A stretch of DNA of 64,000 nucleotides, from the NCBI GenBank assembly GCA_964522805.1, contig CAZFWP010000001.1, positions 6,693-70,692 of the forward strand, written 5' to 3'. Positions within the stretch are counted from its first letter, which is position 1; every line of letters begins with the position of its first letter. Below are positions 1 through 9,049 of the stretch, piece after piece. The notes below the pieces were generated by a model that did not search any database, was not told the DNA's origin, and saw nothing but the letters and a program-made list of their open reading frames with translations. The stretch is from CAZBYL01 sp964522805. Its GTDB lineage: Bacteria; Synergistota; Synergistia; Synergistales; Synergistaceae. The translations under genes were made by a program, and so were the position numbers.

Positions 1-1292
1 GCCCCTGTCGGATTCATTACCACACGCATTTTATTTTTCGGCATGCCTATTGAGTCGCCGATACGACCTATTGATGAGTATACGCCCTGTGATTTGCACT
101 GGAACGTAAGATATCCTTCCTCATCAAAGTACGCCTGAACAGAGTCCCCTTCTATGGAGAGGTGGGGTTCGCGTGATGAATAGAAGCTTCCTTCGGTTTT
201 AAAATCAGCATTGTCAATTAACTCTGCCACCTTAGAGGCATCTTCAAGTCCTACACCCTTGAGTACAGGCTGCTGGCAGAAAATATTGGGTGTATCTTCG
301 TGGATACGTTTCGCGTCGGGCATAGCGGCTTCCAAGAAGTTCAGATATTCAGGGAGTTTTTCGATTTCAACCTTTACCTTCGCAGCGGCATCACGGGCAT
401 GTTCTTTGCTGTCCGCAGCGACAAGAGCTACAACGTCTCCGTAACGATAGATAACTTCATCGTTCAAAACTTTACGGCTGGGGAAACGCACGGTGCTTCT
501 TTCGTGAAAATTACCCTCCGCCATAATGTTGGAACCACCGGCCTTTTTAATATCTTCAGCCAGAATGATTTTTGAAACACCCGGCATCTGCTCCGCTTCG
601 GCAGTGTCTATCTTCACTATCTTCGCATGATGAGCAAGCCTCGGCTGAACCATGGCCACGTGGTATGAGCGCCTCGGCATCTTCAGTTCCTGGTCGTCGC
701 CATAATCGGCAAGTCCGCAAACTTTAGCGATAGCTGTCGGACGTACAAGAGGCTTACCGTAGTATTCTTTGTCCTCAGGCATTTTGACCATAATATCTTC
801 AATTGTGGCCTCATTGCGCATGACCTTAGCAGCGTCCATAACTGCGTCAACTATCTGCTTATAGCCAGTGCAGCGGCAGACATTGCGGTTTTTATGGAAC
901 CAGTCGCGAACCTCTTCGCGTGTGGGATTGTTGTTCTTTGAAAGAAGCCCATAAGCCGCGACAACAAAACCGGGAGTGCAGAATCCGCACTGAATAGCTC
1001 CGGCATTCATAAACGCCACCTGTATCGGGTGGAGATTATTGGGTGTGCCGATTCCTTCAACAGTGGTTACTGTGCTGTATTCATCTACTTTTGACATTTT
1101 TCTCGCGCAGGAACGCACGAGTTCTCCGTTCAGCATAACCGAACAGGAGCCGCAGACACCGATTCCGCAGCCAACTTTTACACTTGTCAGCCCAAGGCGG
1201 CGAAGTACCTCTGCTAGAGATTCCTTTTCCGGGTCACACATAAACATGCGGTTTGCACCATTAATTGTGAGCCACATCTTCTTTAACGCCAT
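1..1292 (-). CDS. Molybdenum aldehyde oxidoreductase / xanthine dehydrogenase family, N-terminal part (gene runs off the left edge)
   Basis: Read on the minus strand from an ATG at 1292, the frame stays open to the window edge. The first ~150 residues are two [2Fe-2S] domains: a plant-ferredoxin-like one with CGIGVCGSC and a later Cys, then a helical one with CGFC and CRC. After a linker comes the start of the molybdopterin-binding large subunit (residues ~190-430 visible). Iron-sulfur and molybdenum domains fused without an FAD domain is the layout of Desulfovibrio aldehyde oxidoreductase (Mop), which oxidises aldehydes to acids in the cytoplasm. The substrate cannot be read from the sequence. 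The start is supported by GGAGGGTG seven bases upstream. It follows the 126-residue Cys-rich gene by 24 bases, so the two are probably one operon. The catalytic C-terminus lies outside the window. Confidence 0.9.
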   Translation of the reverse strand, partial: MALKKMWLTINGANRMFMCDPEKESLAEVLRRLGLTSVKVGCGIGVCGSCSVMLNGELVRSCARKMSKVDEYSTVTTVEGIGTPNNLHPIQVAFMNAGAIQCGFCTPGFVVAAYGLLSKNNNPTREEVRDWFHKNRNVCRCTGYKQIVDAVMDAAKVMRNEATIEDIMVKMPEDKEYYGKPLVRPTAIAKVCGLADYGDDQELKMPRRSYHVAMVQPRLAHHAKIVKIDTAEAEQMPGVSKIILAEDIKKAGGSNIMAEGNFHERSTVRFPSRKVLNDEVIYRYGDVVALVAADSKEHARDAAAKVKVEIEKLPEYLNFLEAAMPDAKRIHEDTPNIFCQQPVLKGVGLEDASKVAELIDNADFKTEGSFYSSREPHLSIEGDSVQAYFDEEGYLTFQCKSQGVYSSIGRIGDSIGMPKNKMRVVMNPTG

Positions 1293-1316
1293 ATAAATTC
1301 ACCCTCCATATTAGAT

Positions 1317-1697
1317 TTAGATGCTGATATATCCAAAGTCAACCAATAACTGCTTCGCGTGAAGGTATGTTTCTTTAACCAAATTCGGACAGATAACCGC
1401 CCTGTTGTATGGATTTCCTCCTGTGATATCCTCACAGTCAATGGAACCATACTTAGCGCACAGTTCATTTTGAAACCAGAAAACCATTTCTTTGACCATT
1501 TCCGTATTTTTTTCATCAAATAGTGCTAACATACATACGGCGGCGGTAAGAGCTCCGCAATTGAGCCCGCTGTGCATTCCGTGACAAAGAGACTTGGCTG
1601 CGCTGACGAACTGTTCGTTACTCTCTCCTTTCAGCTCCAAACCAAGGCGTATAATGATGCTTGAGCAGCAATGACCTTCGAGTTTGAGCTGATACAT
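1317..1697 (-). CDS. C_GCAxxG_C_C family (DVU1555-type) Cys-rich protein
   Basis: A 126-residue soluble protein with Cys residues spaced as in the C_GCAxxG_C_C family: a CC pair near residue 10, a Cys at ~38, a CGALTAA core with a following Cys at ~48-55, and later single Cys residues. The family is thought to be redox-active or metal-binding, but no reaction is established. It sits 24 bases upstream of the molybdenum aldehyde oxidoreductase in the same direction. That suggests a role with the enzyme, such as electron transfer or cofactor handling; this is inference. Translation starts at an ATG with GAGGA ten bases upstream. Confidence 0.7.
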   Translation of the reverse strand: MYQLKLEGHCCSSIIIRLGLELKGESNEQFVSAAKSLCHGMHSGLNCGALTAAVCMLALFDEKNTEMVKEMVFWFQNELCAKYGSIDCEDITGGNPYNRAVICPNLVKETYLHAKQLLVDFGYISI

Positions 1698-1751
1698 AAG
1701 TTTAAGATCCTCGTCTATCGGACAAGCACCCCCTTGAAAAATGTGAGTATC

Positions 1752-1782
1752 TCTATACTAGTAACTGATAAATTATTGTCAA
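1752..1782 (-). promoter_or_regulatory. Probable promoter of the C_GCAxxG / aldehyde oxidoreductase operon
   Basis: On the minus strand a perfect TTGACA (-35, 1777-1782) is followed by TAGTAT at a 16-base spacing, or TATAGA at 19. It lies ~55-85 bases upstream of the Cys-rich gene, within the 281-base divergent gap that also precedes the EamA exporter. Confidence 0.55.
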
Positions 1783-1978
1783 TTTTAGGTTTATTATTCC
1801 GTTGAAAAGTTCATTTAAACTGCCTTATAATCCAATATTAATTAGTTTATTTTATGTTTTACGAACAAAACCAGGCAAAATAATAAAAACACCGCAGTTA
1901 TTGCAATTAAGTTGCATATAAAACTTCAGTCACGCCTTTTTCATTGATAAACTTTATAAAAACAAGCGGGGTGGTTTT

Positions 1979-2842
1979 ATGAATTTGTCAGAAAAGAATA
2001 CAAAAAGTCTTTTACAAATACATGTGGCTGTACTTCTTTTTGGGATTGCGGGTCTATTTGGCAGATATATTTCACAGCCTGCCGTGATCATAACGCTGGG
2101 AAGAGTATTTTTTGCGGCTCTATCCATTATGGCGCTCTTTCGTCTGCGGGGAACTCAAATGTCGCTTAAAAACGGCAAAGACGCAGCAGTGCTGATTGTG
2201 GCTGGAGTGATTCTCGCTTTTCATTGGACCTCTTTTTTCGCCTCAATTCAAGCCTCGACCGTGGCAATAGGGGTTCTGACTTTTTCCACCTATCCGCTTT
2301 TTGTCACTTTTATCGAGCCTCTTATATTCGGTTATAAGCTCAAAATATCAGACACAGCCTGCGCCCTGGCAATGTTTGCCGGAGTATGCATAATTGTTCC
2401 TGAATTTAGAATGGCAAACAGCTCCACGGAGGGAATTATCTGGGGTATGTGCTCGAGCTTTTCCTACGCTGTGATGTCCTTAATTAACAGAAAGTATGCG
2501 TTAAAATACAGCGGCAGCTTAATCGCGCTCTACGAACAGGGAACATCCGCAGTTGTGCTGCTGCCTGCGCTGTTTATTTTAAAACCTGCAGTGACCGCCA
2601 CAGACATTTGGCCAATGCTGCTGTTAGGCGTGGTTTTCACTGCTGGAGCTCACTCGCTCTTTATCAGCGGCATGAAGCACGTCAGAGCGCAGACAGCGGG
2701 AATGATTTCAAGCTTGGAATCGCCCTACGGTATAGCTGCTGCTGCGTTGGTCTTTAGCGAAATTCCTCAGCTCAACGAAGTAATTGGCGGTGCTGTTATT
2801 TTAGCAGCAGCTCTGTGGTCCACTCTGAAGTCGAGAAATTAG
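1979..2842 (+). CDS. DMT-superfamily EamA-type transporter
   Basis: A 287-residue, highly hydrophobic protein with about ten predicted membrane segments in two homologous halves (EamA repeats at ~12-140 and ~150-285). Conserved features include the HWTSFFASIQASTVAIG stretch near residues 80-96 and the glycine-rich ends of each repeat. Members of the drug/metabolite transporter superfamily export amino acids or other small metabolites across the inner membrane; the substrate is unknown here. The GTG-rich GGGGTGG motif precedes the ATG. It is a single gene, divergent from the aldehyde oxidoreductase operon and convergent with the CobT-like gene. I see no clear terminator in the 166 bases after it. 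Confidence 0.85.
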   Translation: MNLSEKNTKSLLQIHVAVLLFGIAGLFGRYISQPAVIITLGRVFFAALSIMALFRLRGTQMSLKNGKDAAVLIVAGVILAFHWTSFFASIQASTVAIGVLTFSTYPLFVTFIEPLIFGYKLKISDTACALAMFAGVCIIVPEFRMANSSTEGIIWGMCSSFSYAVMSLINRKYALKYSGSLIALYEQGTSAVVLLPALFILKPAVTATDIWPMLLLGVVFTAGAHSLFISGMKHVRAQTAGMISSLESPYGIAAAALVFSEIPQLNEVIGGAVILAAALWSTLKSRN

Positions 2843-3008
2843 CCGCAGGTTTCATTTTACCCTTTTGGCGCGCCTTCAGTGAAAACTTACGTTAGCTAGC
2901 TGTGCCGGATGCTTTAAACAAAATAAAAACCCCGTATAAAACAGCAAGACCTGTCGGTGCGCTGGTAATACGGAGCGTTAGTTTGTTCTATAGCGCACTC
3001 TGCTACGG

Positions 3009-3995
3009 CTATTTTACCATTTTGGCATAAAGTGCTTCTGTCCTTTGGGTAATCCGCTCGATGGAGACGCCCTTTTGCATGGCATACCAGACGGCTCCGC
3101 CCATACCGACACCTTCTTTAATGAACCCTTTTTCGTAATCAGCAAGCCCCGGGTATTTTGAAGCGGAAAAATCAAGCGGCGCGGCATACCAGTCGACGCC
3201 GATGTGTTCCGCAAACTCCACAAAGCAGCCGGACTTGTCGTTTTTCACATATTTTGTTGTCGCCACCAACAAATCTCTGTCGTTTCCCATATCTTTTATC
3301 AGTGCCGCCACAGCCAGCATTTGCGTACCTCCGGCAAGTATTACCTCAACATCGCGTGGCAAAGCGGAGACAAAAGCGGCGACGGCGATCTGCATCGCAT
3401 CCCCTACTTCAGCGGCCGCCGTAAGCCCGCGTCCTTTAAGACCACCAAGCCCAATACCCAAGCGTTCGCATGTTTCACACCATATTTTTTCTTTCAGCGA
3501 AAGAGGATTTATCGGCCCGGCGGAGGATACCATTCCTTCATAGCCGAGAGCACGCAGCAAAAGCAGCGCCGTCGTTGTCCCGCCTGGCACGGATTCGGCG
3601 ATAACTATTTTTTTTGCCGGCAAGTCCGTTTCGGCTGCCAAGGCAGCAGAGCAGGAAGCAATATTCTCCCAGTCAGGAACAGCCATCACATAGCGAGGAT
3701 CTCCAGAAGGCGTAGTTTTAATCTCTTTGAAGGGCGAGCAGGGAGGCACAGATGTTCCCACACGGACAGACATGACAGGAAAACCGCCCTCTATCAGAGC
3801 CGCTCTGGTGACAATGGCGGGACTGGGGTGTCCGAACGGGTCCAAGGGCATGTTATCCATAACTTTAGGTCTATCGTAAAAGAGCATGTCGGAATCGGCA
3901 GGAGCCGTGTAGGCAAGCGCCTCCGTGTTAGCTCCGGCAGCCGACAGCCCCGGCACTTTGCTAAGTTCTGTTTCACTTATAAATAGTGCGAACAT
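3009..3995 (-). CDS. cobT: CobT-like nicotinate-nucleotide-dependent phosphoribosyltransferase (TIGR00303 type)
   Basis: This 328-residue protein matches the cyanobacterial/archaeal-type CobT family (UPF0284) in length and in glycine-rich motifs such as AESVPGGTTTALLLL (~134-148) and AGGTQM (~221-226). CobT enzymes transfer ribose phosphate from nicotinate mononucleotide to the lower-ligand base of cobalamin. No other cobalamin genes are in the window, so it may serve corrinoid salvage and lower-ligand attachment. It is monocistronic in this window and divergent from the V-ATPase operon. The ATG has only a distant GGGGGT (12 bases), so the exact start is not certain. Confidence 0.75.
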   Translation of the reverse strand: MFALFISETELSKVPGLSAAGANTEALAYTAPADSDMLFYDRPKVMDNMPLDPFGHPSPAIVTRAALIEGGFPVMSVRVGTSVPPCSPFKEIKTTPSGDPRYVMAVPDWENIASCSAALAAETDLPAKKIVIAESVPGGTTTALLLLRALGYEGMVSSAGPINPLSLKEKIWCETCERLGIGLGGLKGRGLTAAAEVGDAMQIAVAAFVSALPRDVEVILAGGTQMLAVAALIKDMGNDRDLLVATTKYVKNDKSGCFVEFAEHIGVDWYAAPLDFSASKYPGLADYEKGFIKEGVGMGGAVWYAMQKGVSIERITQRTEALYAKMVK

Positions 3996-4054
3996 TTACG
4001 CTAATTTACCCCCTATACTTCACAACATTTTAGAGTTAGAATGACGCCATACCG

Positions 4055-4072
4055 GTTCTGCATTTGCAGAAC
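4055..4072. repeat. Perfect 7-bp inverted repeat in the cobT / V-ATPase divergent region
   Basis: GTTCTGC and GCAGAAC are separated by four bases (ATTT). A run of six Ts begins a few bases later on the plus strand. It could be a regulator operator for the two divergent transcripts or a weak terminator; the sequence alone does not decide. Confidence 0.4.
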
Positions 4073-4174
4073 AGTTCCTTTTTTGCGTACAAATCGTATA
4101 AAGATATTTTATCACATAATATATTTAGCAATTTCGATTTTTGCTTTGTATTTTAGATGGCAGGAGGTATTTAT

Positions 4175-4789
4175 GTGGCGACAAAACTTGCACCCACGCG
4201 GGGCAACCTGGTTAAGCTCACTCGCTCAATGGAGATGGCGCAGTCAGGTCACGACCTCCTTGATCAGAAACGGCAAGTTCTGATGATGGAACTTGTACGT
4301 TTTATAGACTCAGCAAAGACAATTCAAGAGGACGTTGAGATGATCTTCCACAACGCCTATGAGGCTTTGCAGAAAGCCAACATCTCTCTTGGCATAGACA
4401 CCGTCGAAGATATTTCCGAGTCAGTGCCTATAACTTCAGATATTGTGGTTCGTCTCCACTCGGTTATGGGAGTGGAAATTCCCGATGTTGACCCGCTGAG
4501 TGATGAAACAATACCAAGCTATTCCTTCCATGGCTCTTCAGGGGCAATGGACGCCGCGTATTCACAGTTTCGCAAAGTAATGGTTCTTTTGGCACAGCTT
4601 GCCGAAGTTGAGACCAGTGTCTACCGTCTGGCTGTACAGATCAGAAAGACACACCGGCGCGTTAATGCGCTTGAAAAAGTTGTTATTCCGTCCAATGCGG
4701 CGGAGATAAGGTTCATCTCAGATGTCCTGGAAGAGGGCGACAGGGAAGACTTTACAAGAATGAAACTGGCTCAGAAAAAGACAAAGTAG
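4175..4789 (+). CDS. ntpD: V/A-type ATPase subunit D (central shaft)
   Basis: A 204-residue protein with the family start ATKLAPTRGNLVKL and long coiled-coil helices at both ends. It is the rotor shaft inside the A3B3 head. An upstream in-frame ATG at 4157 exists, but AGGAGGT at 4162-4168 lies inside that extension and is spaced six bases from the GTG at 4175, so GTG is the likely start. It heads the V-ATPase operon. In the familiar bacterial order (I-K-E-C-F-A-B-D) subunit D is last, so its leading position is a lineage-specific arrangement. Confidence 0.9.
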   Translation: MATKLAPTRGNLVKLTRSMEMAQSGHDLLDQKRQVLMMELVRFIDSAKTIQEDVEMIFHNAYEALQKANISLGIDTVEDISESVPITSDIVVRLHSVMGVEIPDVDPLSDETIPSYSFHGSSGAMDAAYSQFRKVMVLLAQLAEVETSVYRLAVQIRKTHRRVNALEKVVIPSNAAEIRFISDVLEEGDREDFTRMKLAQKKTK

Positions 4790-4812
4790 TCTTAATACCG
4801 GAGGTTATGCTC

Positions 4813-5154
4813 ATGAGTACATTGCAGGAAGTTCTGGCTGTTCTCCTTGGAGCCGAGTCAGAAGCAAAAAGGATTGTCAACGATTCAAAAAATGAATCAG
4901 ACAACTTTCTGCGCAGCGCGCAGGAAAAATTCGCAGGAGAAAGAACAAACCAGATGGCCTCTGCCAGAGAACAGGCAAAGGGTATTATGGAGACCGCCCT
5001 TAATTCAGCTCAGACCGAGGCTCATCAGATAGCTGAACTCGGTAAAGAGGAACGGGGCAGAATGCAGAGACGTTTTGAGGAGAATATTGATTCTGTAATT
5101 AACTCCATGGTCTCGGAAATAGCCGACAACTACTCCTCCAAAAGGAGAGCTTAA
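4813..5154 (+). CDS. V/A-type ATPase peripheral-stalk subunit (G/H-like)
   Basis: A 113-residue, highly charged, Ala/Glu/Lys-rich protein predicted to be one long coiled coil, as expected for the G/H stator subunit that pairs with subunit E. It has little sequence-specific signal, so the call rests on composition, size and position between subunits D and C. GGAGG at 4800-4804 is only two bases from an ATG at 4807 but eight from the ATG at 4813, so the second is preferred. It ends two bases before the subunit C start. Confidence 0.75.
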   Translation: MSTLQEVLAVLLGAESEAKRIVNDSKNESDNFLRSAQEKFAGERTNQMASAREQAKGIMETALNSAQTEAHQIAELGKEERGRMQRRFEENIDSVINSMVSEIADNYSSKRRA

Positions 5155-5156
5155 GC

Positions 5157-6257
5157 TTGCCGCTCACATCGCACGGACAGTCGACAGCAATCGGTGTCAA
5201 AGCACACGTGCTCTTCAGTCAGCTGCTCAAACCGGAGGAATACTGGGGGCTGCTGAATCTGAACTCCACGACCGAGATTGCCGGCTTTCTAAAACAGACT
5301 GAAGGGTATAAAGAACACCTTGACCTTTTGCCGTTTGAAAAGGTTCACCGTGTTGATTTGGAAAATGCGGTGCGTTCGGCTGTTCTCTCCGAAGCCACCT
5401 CTTTTCTTTCATATTTAGCGGGCGCGGAGCGAGAGCTTTTTATCGACTGGCTCGGCTGGTATGAATCAGAACATCTCAAAAGTATTTTTCGCTGGATTCG
5501 CTCAAAAAGAATAGACCGTGACACGATGAGGAGCAGACTCTTCGCTGTGCCAGGTTCTAAAATTTCCTATGACCTGCTTTTAAACAGCAGGGATTTTTCG
5601 GAAGCTCTTGAGGCACTGCGCGACTCAAAATACTATGACATTCTTCGTGAGCCTGTAAAAAGGCTTATGGACGGAGACGATTCACTTTTTTCTCTTGAGC
5701 TGGCAATCGACAATCTGGCGGAGACAAGAATATTTAACGACCTTAACAATATTTCTCCCAAGGATAAAAAGCTGCTCTCAACTCTTTTCGGTACCAGAGT
5801 TGACCTGTTGAATCTTTACCATTTTCACCGCTGCACATGGTATTACCATATGACGCTGGAGGAAACACTCAGCAGGATGCTGCCGGTGAAGTATAAGATC
5901 AAGACTCACCATTTGAGGGACATGTCCCGCGGTGGCACATGGGAGGATCGCCTTGACCGCTTTGAAAGTTCCTTCCCTGTTTACGCTAAGATATTCAGAG
6001 AAGCGCTTGAGCAGTCCGACAGAGAGCTGGCCCTTGAGATGTCCATCAAGCGCCATACATATCTCAAGGCACTGTCACTATTCCAGAGCGGCGCACCCAG
6101 TTTCCACACGGCGATGAGCTATTTTATACTCAAATCCTATGAGTCAGACGACATCATCAGAATCATAGAAGATGTCCGATATGACTATGACCGCGGATCT
6201 GCGGCCACGTACCTGATTAGACCTATTCTCAGCGGGGGTGAACCCATATGGCAGTAA
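5157..6257 (+). CDS. ntpC: V/A-type ATPase subunit C (rotor cap, AC39/d type)
   Basis: A 366-residue soluble, helical protein of the vATP-synt_AC39 family, which caps the membrane rotor ring and links it to the central shaft. Its length is close to the usual ~330-360. The start is TTG at 5157 with GGAG nine bases upstream; no ATG in frame is near. It overlaps subunit I by ten bases, which points to translational coupling. Confidence 0.9.
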   Translation: MPLTSHGQSTAIGVKAHVLFSQLLKPEEYWGLLNLNSTTEIAGFLKQTEGYKEHLDLLPFEKVHRVDLENAVRSAVLSEATSFLSYLAGAERELFIDWLGWYESEHLKSIFRWIRSKRIDRDTMRSRLFAVPGSKISYDLLLNSRDFSEALEALRDSKYYDILREPVKRLMDGDDSLFSLELAIDNLAETRIFNDLNNISPKDKKLLSTLFGTRVDLLNLYHFHRCTWYYHMTLEETLSRMLPVKYKIKTHHLRDMSRGGTWEDRLDRFESSFPVYAKIFREALEQSDRELALEMSIKRHTYLKALSLFQSGAPSFHTAMSYFILKSYESDDIIRIIEDVRYDYDRGSAATYLIRPILSGGEPIWQ

Positions 6258-8209
6258 TGAAAATGGTCGCTTTGACCATGATAGGTCCCGACTCGGAGAT
6301 GGAACCGGTTGCACGCCAGATGGTACTGACCGGCGGTTTTCAGCCGCTGCCTCTTGATATTCTGGTAAACGACAGAAATCTTCGTTCACGGGTGACAACA
6401 GAGACAGAAAATCCTTACGACGAACTGCTCTCTAAAGTTACGACAGTGTGGAAAGTGGCTCAGGAGCTTATTCCCGATCCCTCACCTGTTACTATCACCA
6501 AGTCTTTTACTCTTACAAACGCACGTTATACGGTTGACAAAGCGTCTCGCCGCCTCGAAGTGTGGGAAAAACGCCGAAATGTACTGATGGAAGAGGAAGA
6601 GCTCCTCTCTGCCGCGAAGCTGTTTATCGAGGCTCTGAAGAACGCTGATTTCAGCCCCAAAGAATTAGCGGACGGCAAGTTCGTTCACACCTTTTTCGGA
6701 CGTCTATCAAACGAAAATTATCAGAGGCTGATTGAGAGCGGTGAGGAATCACCGATAGCTATTAACGGCCTCACAGTTATCAACGGCAATACTTGGATAA
6801 TGGCTATCACCGTCCCCGGTTATGAAGAGTCCACCAAGAAATTGCTGGATGCCGTCTATTTTAAAGAGTTCTCTCTCAAAGAGATTTCCGAACAGCTTGA
6901 GGGAGATGATCCTCTTCTTCTCATCAACAAGAGAATATCAAACCGCCAGAGGGCGATAAAGGGACTGGCAAGAGCCGCTAAAGAAATGCTGAAGGAGCAC
7001 CGTTCCGAGTATGAACTGCTCTATTCACAGCTATATACAATGCAGCGTGTCTACGACGTCTGCAAGGGACGCGGTGAAGTGAGCGGCATGTTCCTCCTCT
7101 CAGGCTGGATTCCGGCAGACACTCTGGCTGGGATTTATAAAACTATCGAAGAAGAAGCTCCGATGACCACCGTAATGGTTGAAGATACCAAAGATATTAC
7201 ATATTCAGGTATCAGAGTTCCGACAATGCTCAAAAACAATCCTATGTTCAGAGCCTTCCAGGACATCGTGGCGATGTATAGCCTTCCCTCTTATGGAGAG
7301 ATAGACCCATCACCGATTGTCGCTATTTCCTTCGTCCTCTTCTTCGGATTCATGTTCGGAGATATCGGGCACGGATTGATGATCTTCTTGGGCGCCATGT
7401 TCTTGGTCAAAAACGGTATGATGAAGAAATCTTTCGGACAGGTTATAAAGTCAGCTGCAGTAAGCTCAATGGTCTTCGGCGCGCTTTACGGGAGTATCTT
7501 CGGCGTGGAGGATATTATTCCAGCGCTGTGGCTCTCACCGATGCACGATACCAACAGACTTTTGATTATCGCGATATGTCTTGGCGTGTTTATGATTAGT
7601 CTTGGACTGATATTAAACATGATCCAGCAGTACCGAAACAGGGACTTCGGACGATTGCTTTTTGACGGTCAGGGAATGGCGGGATTGTTCCTTTACTGGA
7701 CAATGGCTGCTTTAGCCGCTATTTACATGACCGGCACAGAGATCTCCGACTTTGCGGCAAACATGATGTGGGCCGGCATTGGTCTGATGATGTTCCTTAT
7801 GGTCTTCCGCGACATTCTGGCAAGATATCTGCTTCGTCAGAAGGGTGAGAGCGAATCTGTCGTTCTCAATGTATTTGAAATTATGCACAACTTGATGTCT
7901 TTTGTCTCCAACACTGCCTCCTTTGTCAGGCTCGCGGCCTTCGCTCTTAACCATGTCGGACTTTCAATGGCTGTAATTATGCTCTCCGAAATGGTGCACT
8001 CTCTCCCTGGAGGCATAGTGATGAAGGGATTGATTTTAGTCTTAGGAAATATCGTAATAGTCTGCCTAGAAGGGTTAATAGTCTTCATACAGACCCTCAG
8101 GCTGGAGTACTACGAATTCTTCGGAAAGTTCTACAAGGGAGGTGGAAGCGCGTTCAAGCCTGTCGGCTGGAACAAGGAACTGGCACAAAAATCGGCAAGG
8201 GCCAGATAG
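6248..8209 (+). CDS. ntpI: V/A-type ATPase subunit I (membrane stator, a-subunit)
   Basis: A 653-residue two-part protein: a cytoplasmic N-terminal half (~1-345) with coiled-coil segments, and a C-terminal half with about seven to eight membrane helices. The stator arginine expected to face the rotor carboxylate is in the SFVRLAAFALNHVGLS stretch near residue 560. Together with subunit K it forms the ion path through the membrane. The start ATG has GGGGGTG seven bases upstream and lies within the end of subunit C. Confidence 0.92.
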   Translation: MAVMKMVALTMIGPDSEMEPVARQMVLTGGFQPLPLDILVNDRNLRSRVTTETENPYDELLSKVTTVWKVAQELIPDPSPVTITKSFTLTNARYTVDKASRRLEVWEKRRNVLMEEEELLSAAKLFIEALKNADFSPKELADGKFVHTFFGRLSNENYQRLIESGEESPIAINGLTVINGNTWIMAITVPGYEESTKKLLDAVYFKEFSLKEISEQLEGDDPLLLINKRISNRQRAIKGLARAAKEMLKEHRSEYELLYSQLYTMQRVYDVCKGRGEVSGMFLLSGWIPADTLAGIYKTIEEEAPMTTVMVEDTKDITYSGIRVPTMLKNNPMFRAFQDIVAMYSLPSYGEIDPSPIVAISFVLFFGFMFGDIGHGLMIFLGAMFLVKNGMMKKSFGQVIKSAAVSSMVFGALYGSIFGVEDIIPALWLSPMHDTNRLLIIAICLGVFMISLGLILNMIQQYRNRDFGRLLFDGQGMAGLFLYWTMAALAAIYMTGTEISDFAANMMWAGIGLMMFLMVFRDILARYLLRQKGESESVVLNVFEIMHNLMSFVSNTASFVRLAAFALNHVGLSMAVIMLSEMVHSLPGGIVMKGLILVLGNIVIVCLEGLIVFIQTLRLEYYEFFGKFYKGGGSAFKPVGWNKELAQKSARAR

Positions 8210-8305
8210 GCACGGAGTGCTGCATCTTCACACAGGTTGAGTATTGGAAACACGGAAAACAAAAAAATATAATATTAAGAAGCTAATAAAAAGGAGTTGT
8301 TCAAT

Positions 8306-8722
8306 ATGTTCGGTTTGGCAATTTGCTGCGCAACAGTAGCAGCCATGATGGGTATCGGGTATTTAATGCAGCGCAAGGGGTACAAGGGCAGCCGCGCAGT
8401 ATATTCGGCCAGCCTTGGAATTTCCTCTTTCATGGTTTTCTCAGGGGCAGTGATAGCATTGACATCGCACCCCGCATTTGCTGAAGCGGCGGCAGCTCCC
8501 CTTGGAACAGGAGCAGGCATGGGCTTCATTGCGGCAGCTATTTCAACAGGACTCGCCTGCCTCGGAGCTGGGCTCGCAGTCGCCAGCGTCGGCTCAGCAG
8601 CTCTGGGACTTGTCGGAGAAAAACCCGAAATGCTCGGAACCACGCTTATCTACCTTGGGCTTTCAGAAGGTATCGCCATTTACGGCGTTATCGTTTCCCT
8701 GCTTATCCTTGGCCGCCTTTAG
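8306..8722 (+). CDS. ntpK: V/A-type ATPase subunit K (proteolipid, rotor ring)
   Basis: A 138-residue protein with four predicted membrane helices (~2-21, 38-58, 68-100, 112-136). Only the second hairpin has the canonical Gly/Ala packing, the polar loop GEKPEM and an ion-binding glutamate (E121) with Tyr at +5 (Y126). The first hairpin lacks an equivalent carboxylate and loop, so each subunit should carry one ion. The residue after E121 is Gly rather than the Ser/Thr common in Na+-binding rings, and no Gln is seen in helix 3. The ATG at 8306 has AAGGAG nine bases upstream; an in-frame TTG at 8297 abuts the ribosome site and is unlikely. A short gap of ~95 bases separates it from subunit I. 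Confidence 0.9.
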   Translation: MFGLAICCATVAAMMGIGYLMQRKGYKGSRAVYSASLGISSFMVFSGAVIALTSHPAFAEAAAAPLGTGAGMGFIAAAISTGLACLGAGLAVASVGSAALGLVGEKPEMLGTTLIYLGLSEGIAIYGVIVSLLILGRL

Positions 8723-8740
8723 TGGAGACCAGAATCTGAA

Positions 8741-9049
8741 ATGAAAGCATACCTTGTGAGCGACAACCATGACTCGCTGGTCGGCATGAGACTGGCCGGT
8801 ATTCCCGGTTGCCTTGTTCACACATCCGATGAGGCTTTCGCAGCCATAGATAACGCGATCAGAACTCCTGATCTCGCGATTCTGGCTATAACCGAAAAAG
8901 CAGCTGAGATGGCACCGGATATAATTCAGCAGCTCCGTGAACGCGGAGAACTGCCTCTTGTTGTCGAAATACCTGACAGATTCGGTACAAAAAGGGGTTC
9001 TGATTTTCTGACCCGGTACGTACAGGAAGCCATTGGGGTGAAAATGTGA
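8741..9049 (+). CDS. ntpG: V/A-type ATPase subunit F
   Basis: A 102-residue Rossmann-like small protein matching subunit F: an N-terminal strand KAYLVSDNHDSLVGMRLAGI, a central D-AILAITEKAAE segment, and a flexible C-terminal helix. Subunit F sits on the central shaft next to subunit D and can modulate ATP hydrolysis. Its TGA overlaps the ATG of subunit E by one base. Confidence 0.88.
   Translation: MKAYLVSDNHDSLVGMRLAGIPGCLVHTSDEAFAAIDNAIRTPDLAILAITEKAAEMAPDIIQQLRERGELPLVVEIPDRFGTKRGSDFLTRYVQEAIGVKM

Noticed and set aside
211..1296. Plus-strand frames across the aldehyde oxidoreductase
   Set aside because: They are antisense shadows of a clear minus-strand gene with conserved Fe-S motifs.
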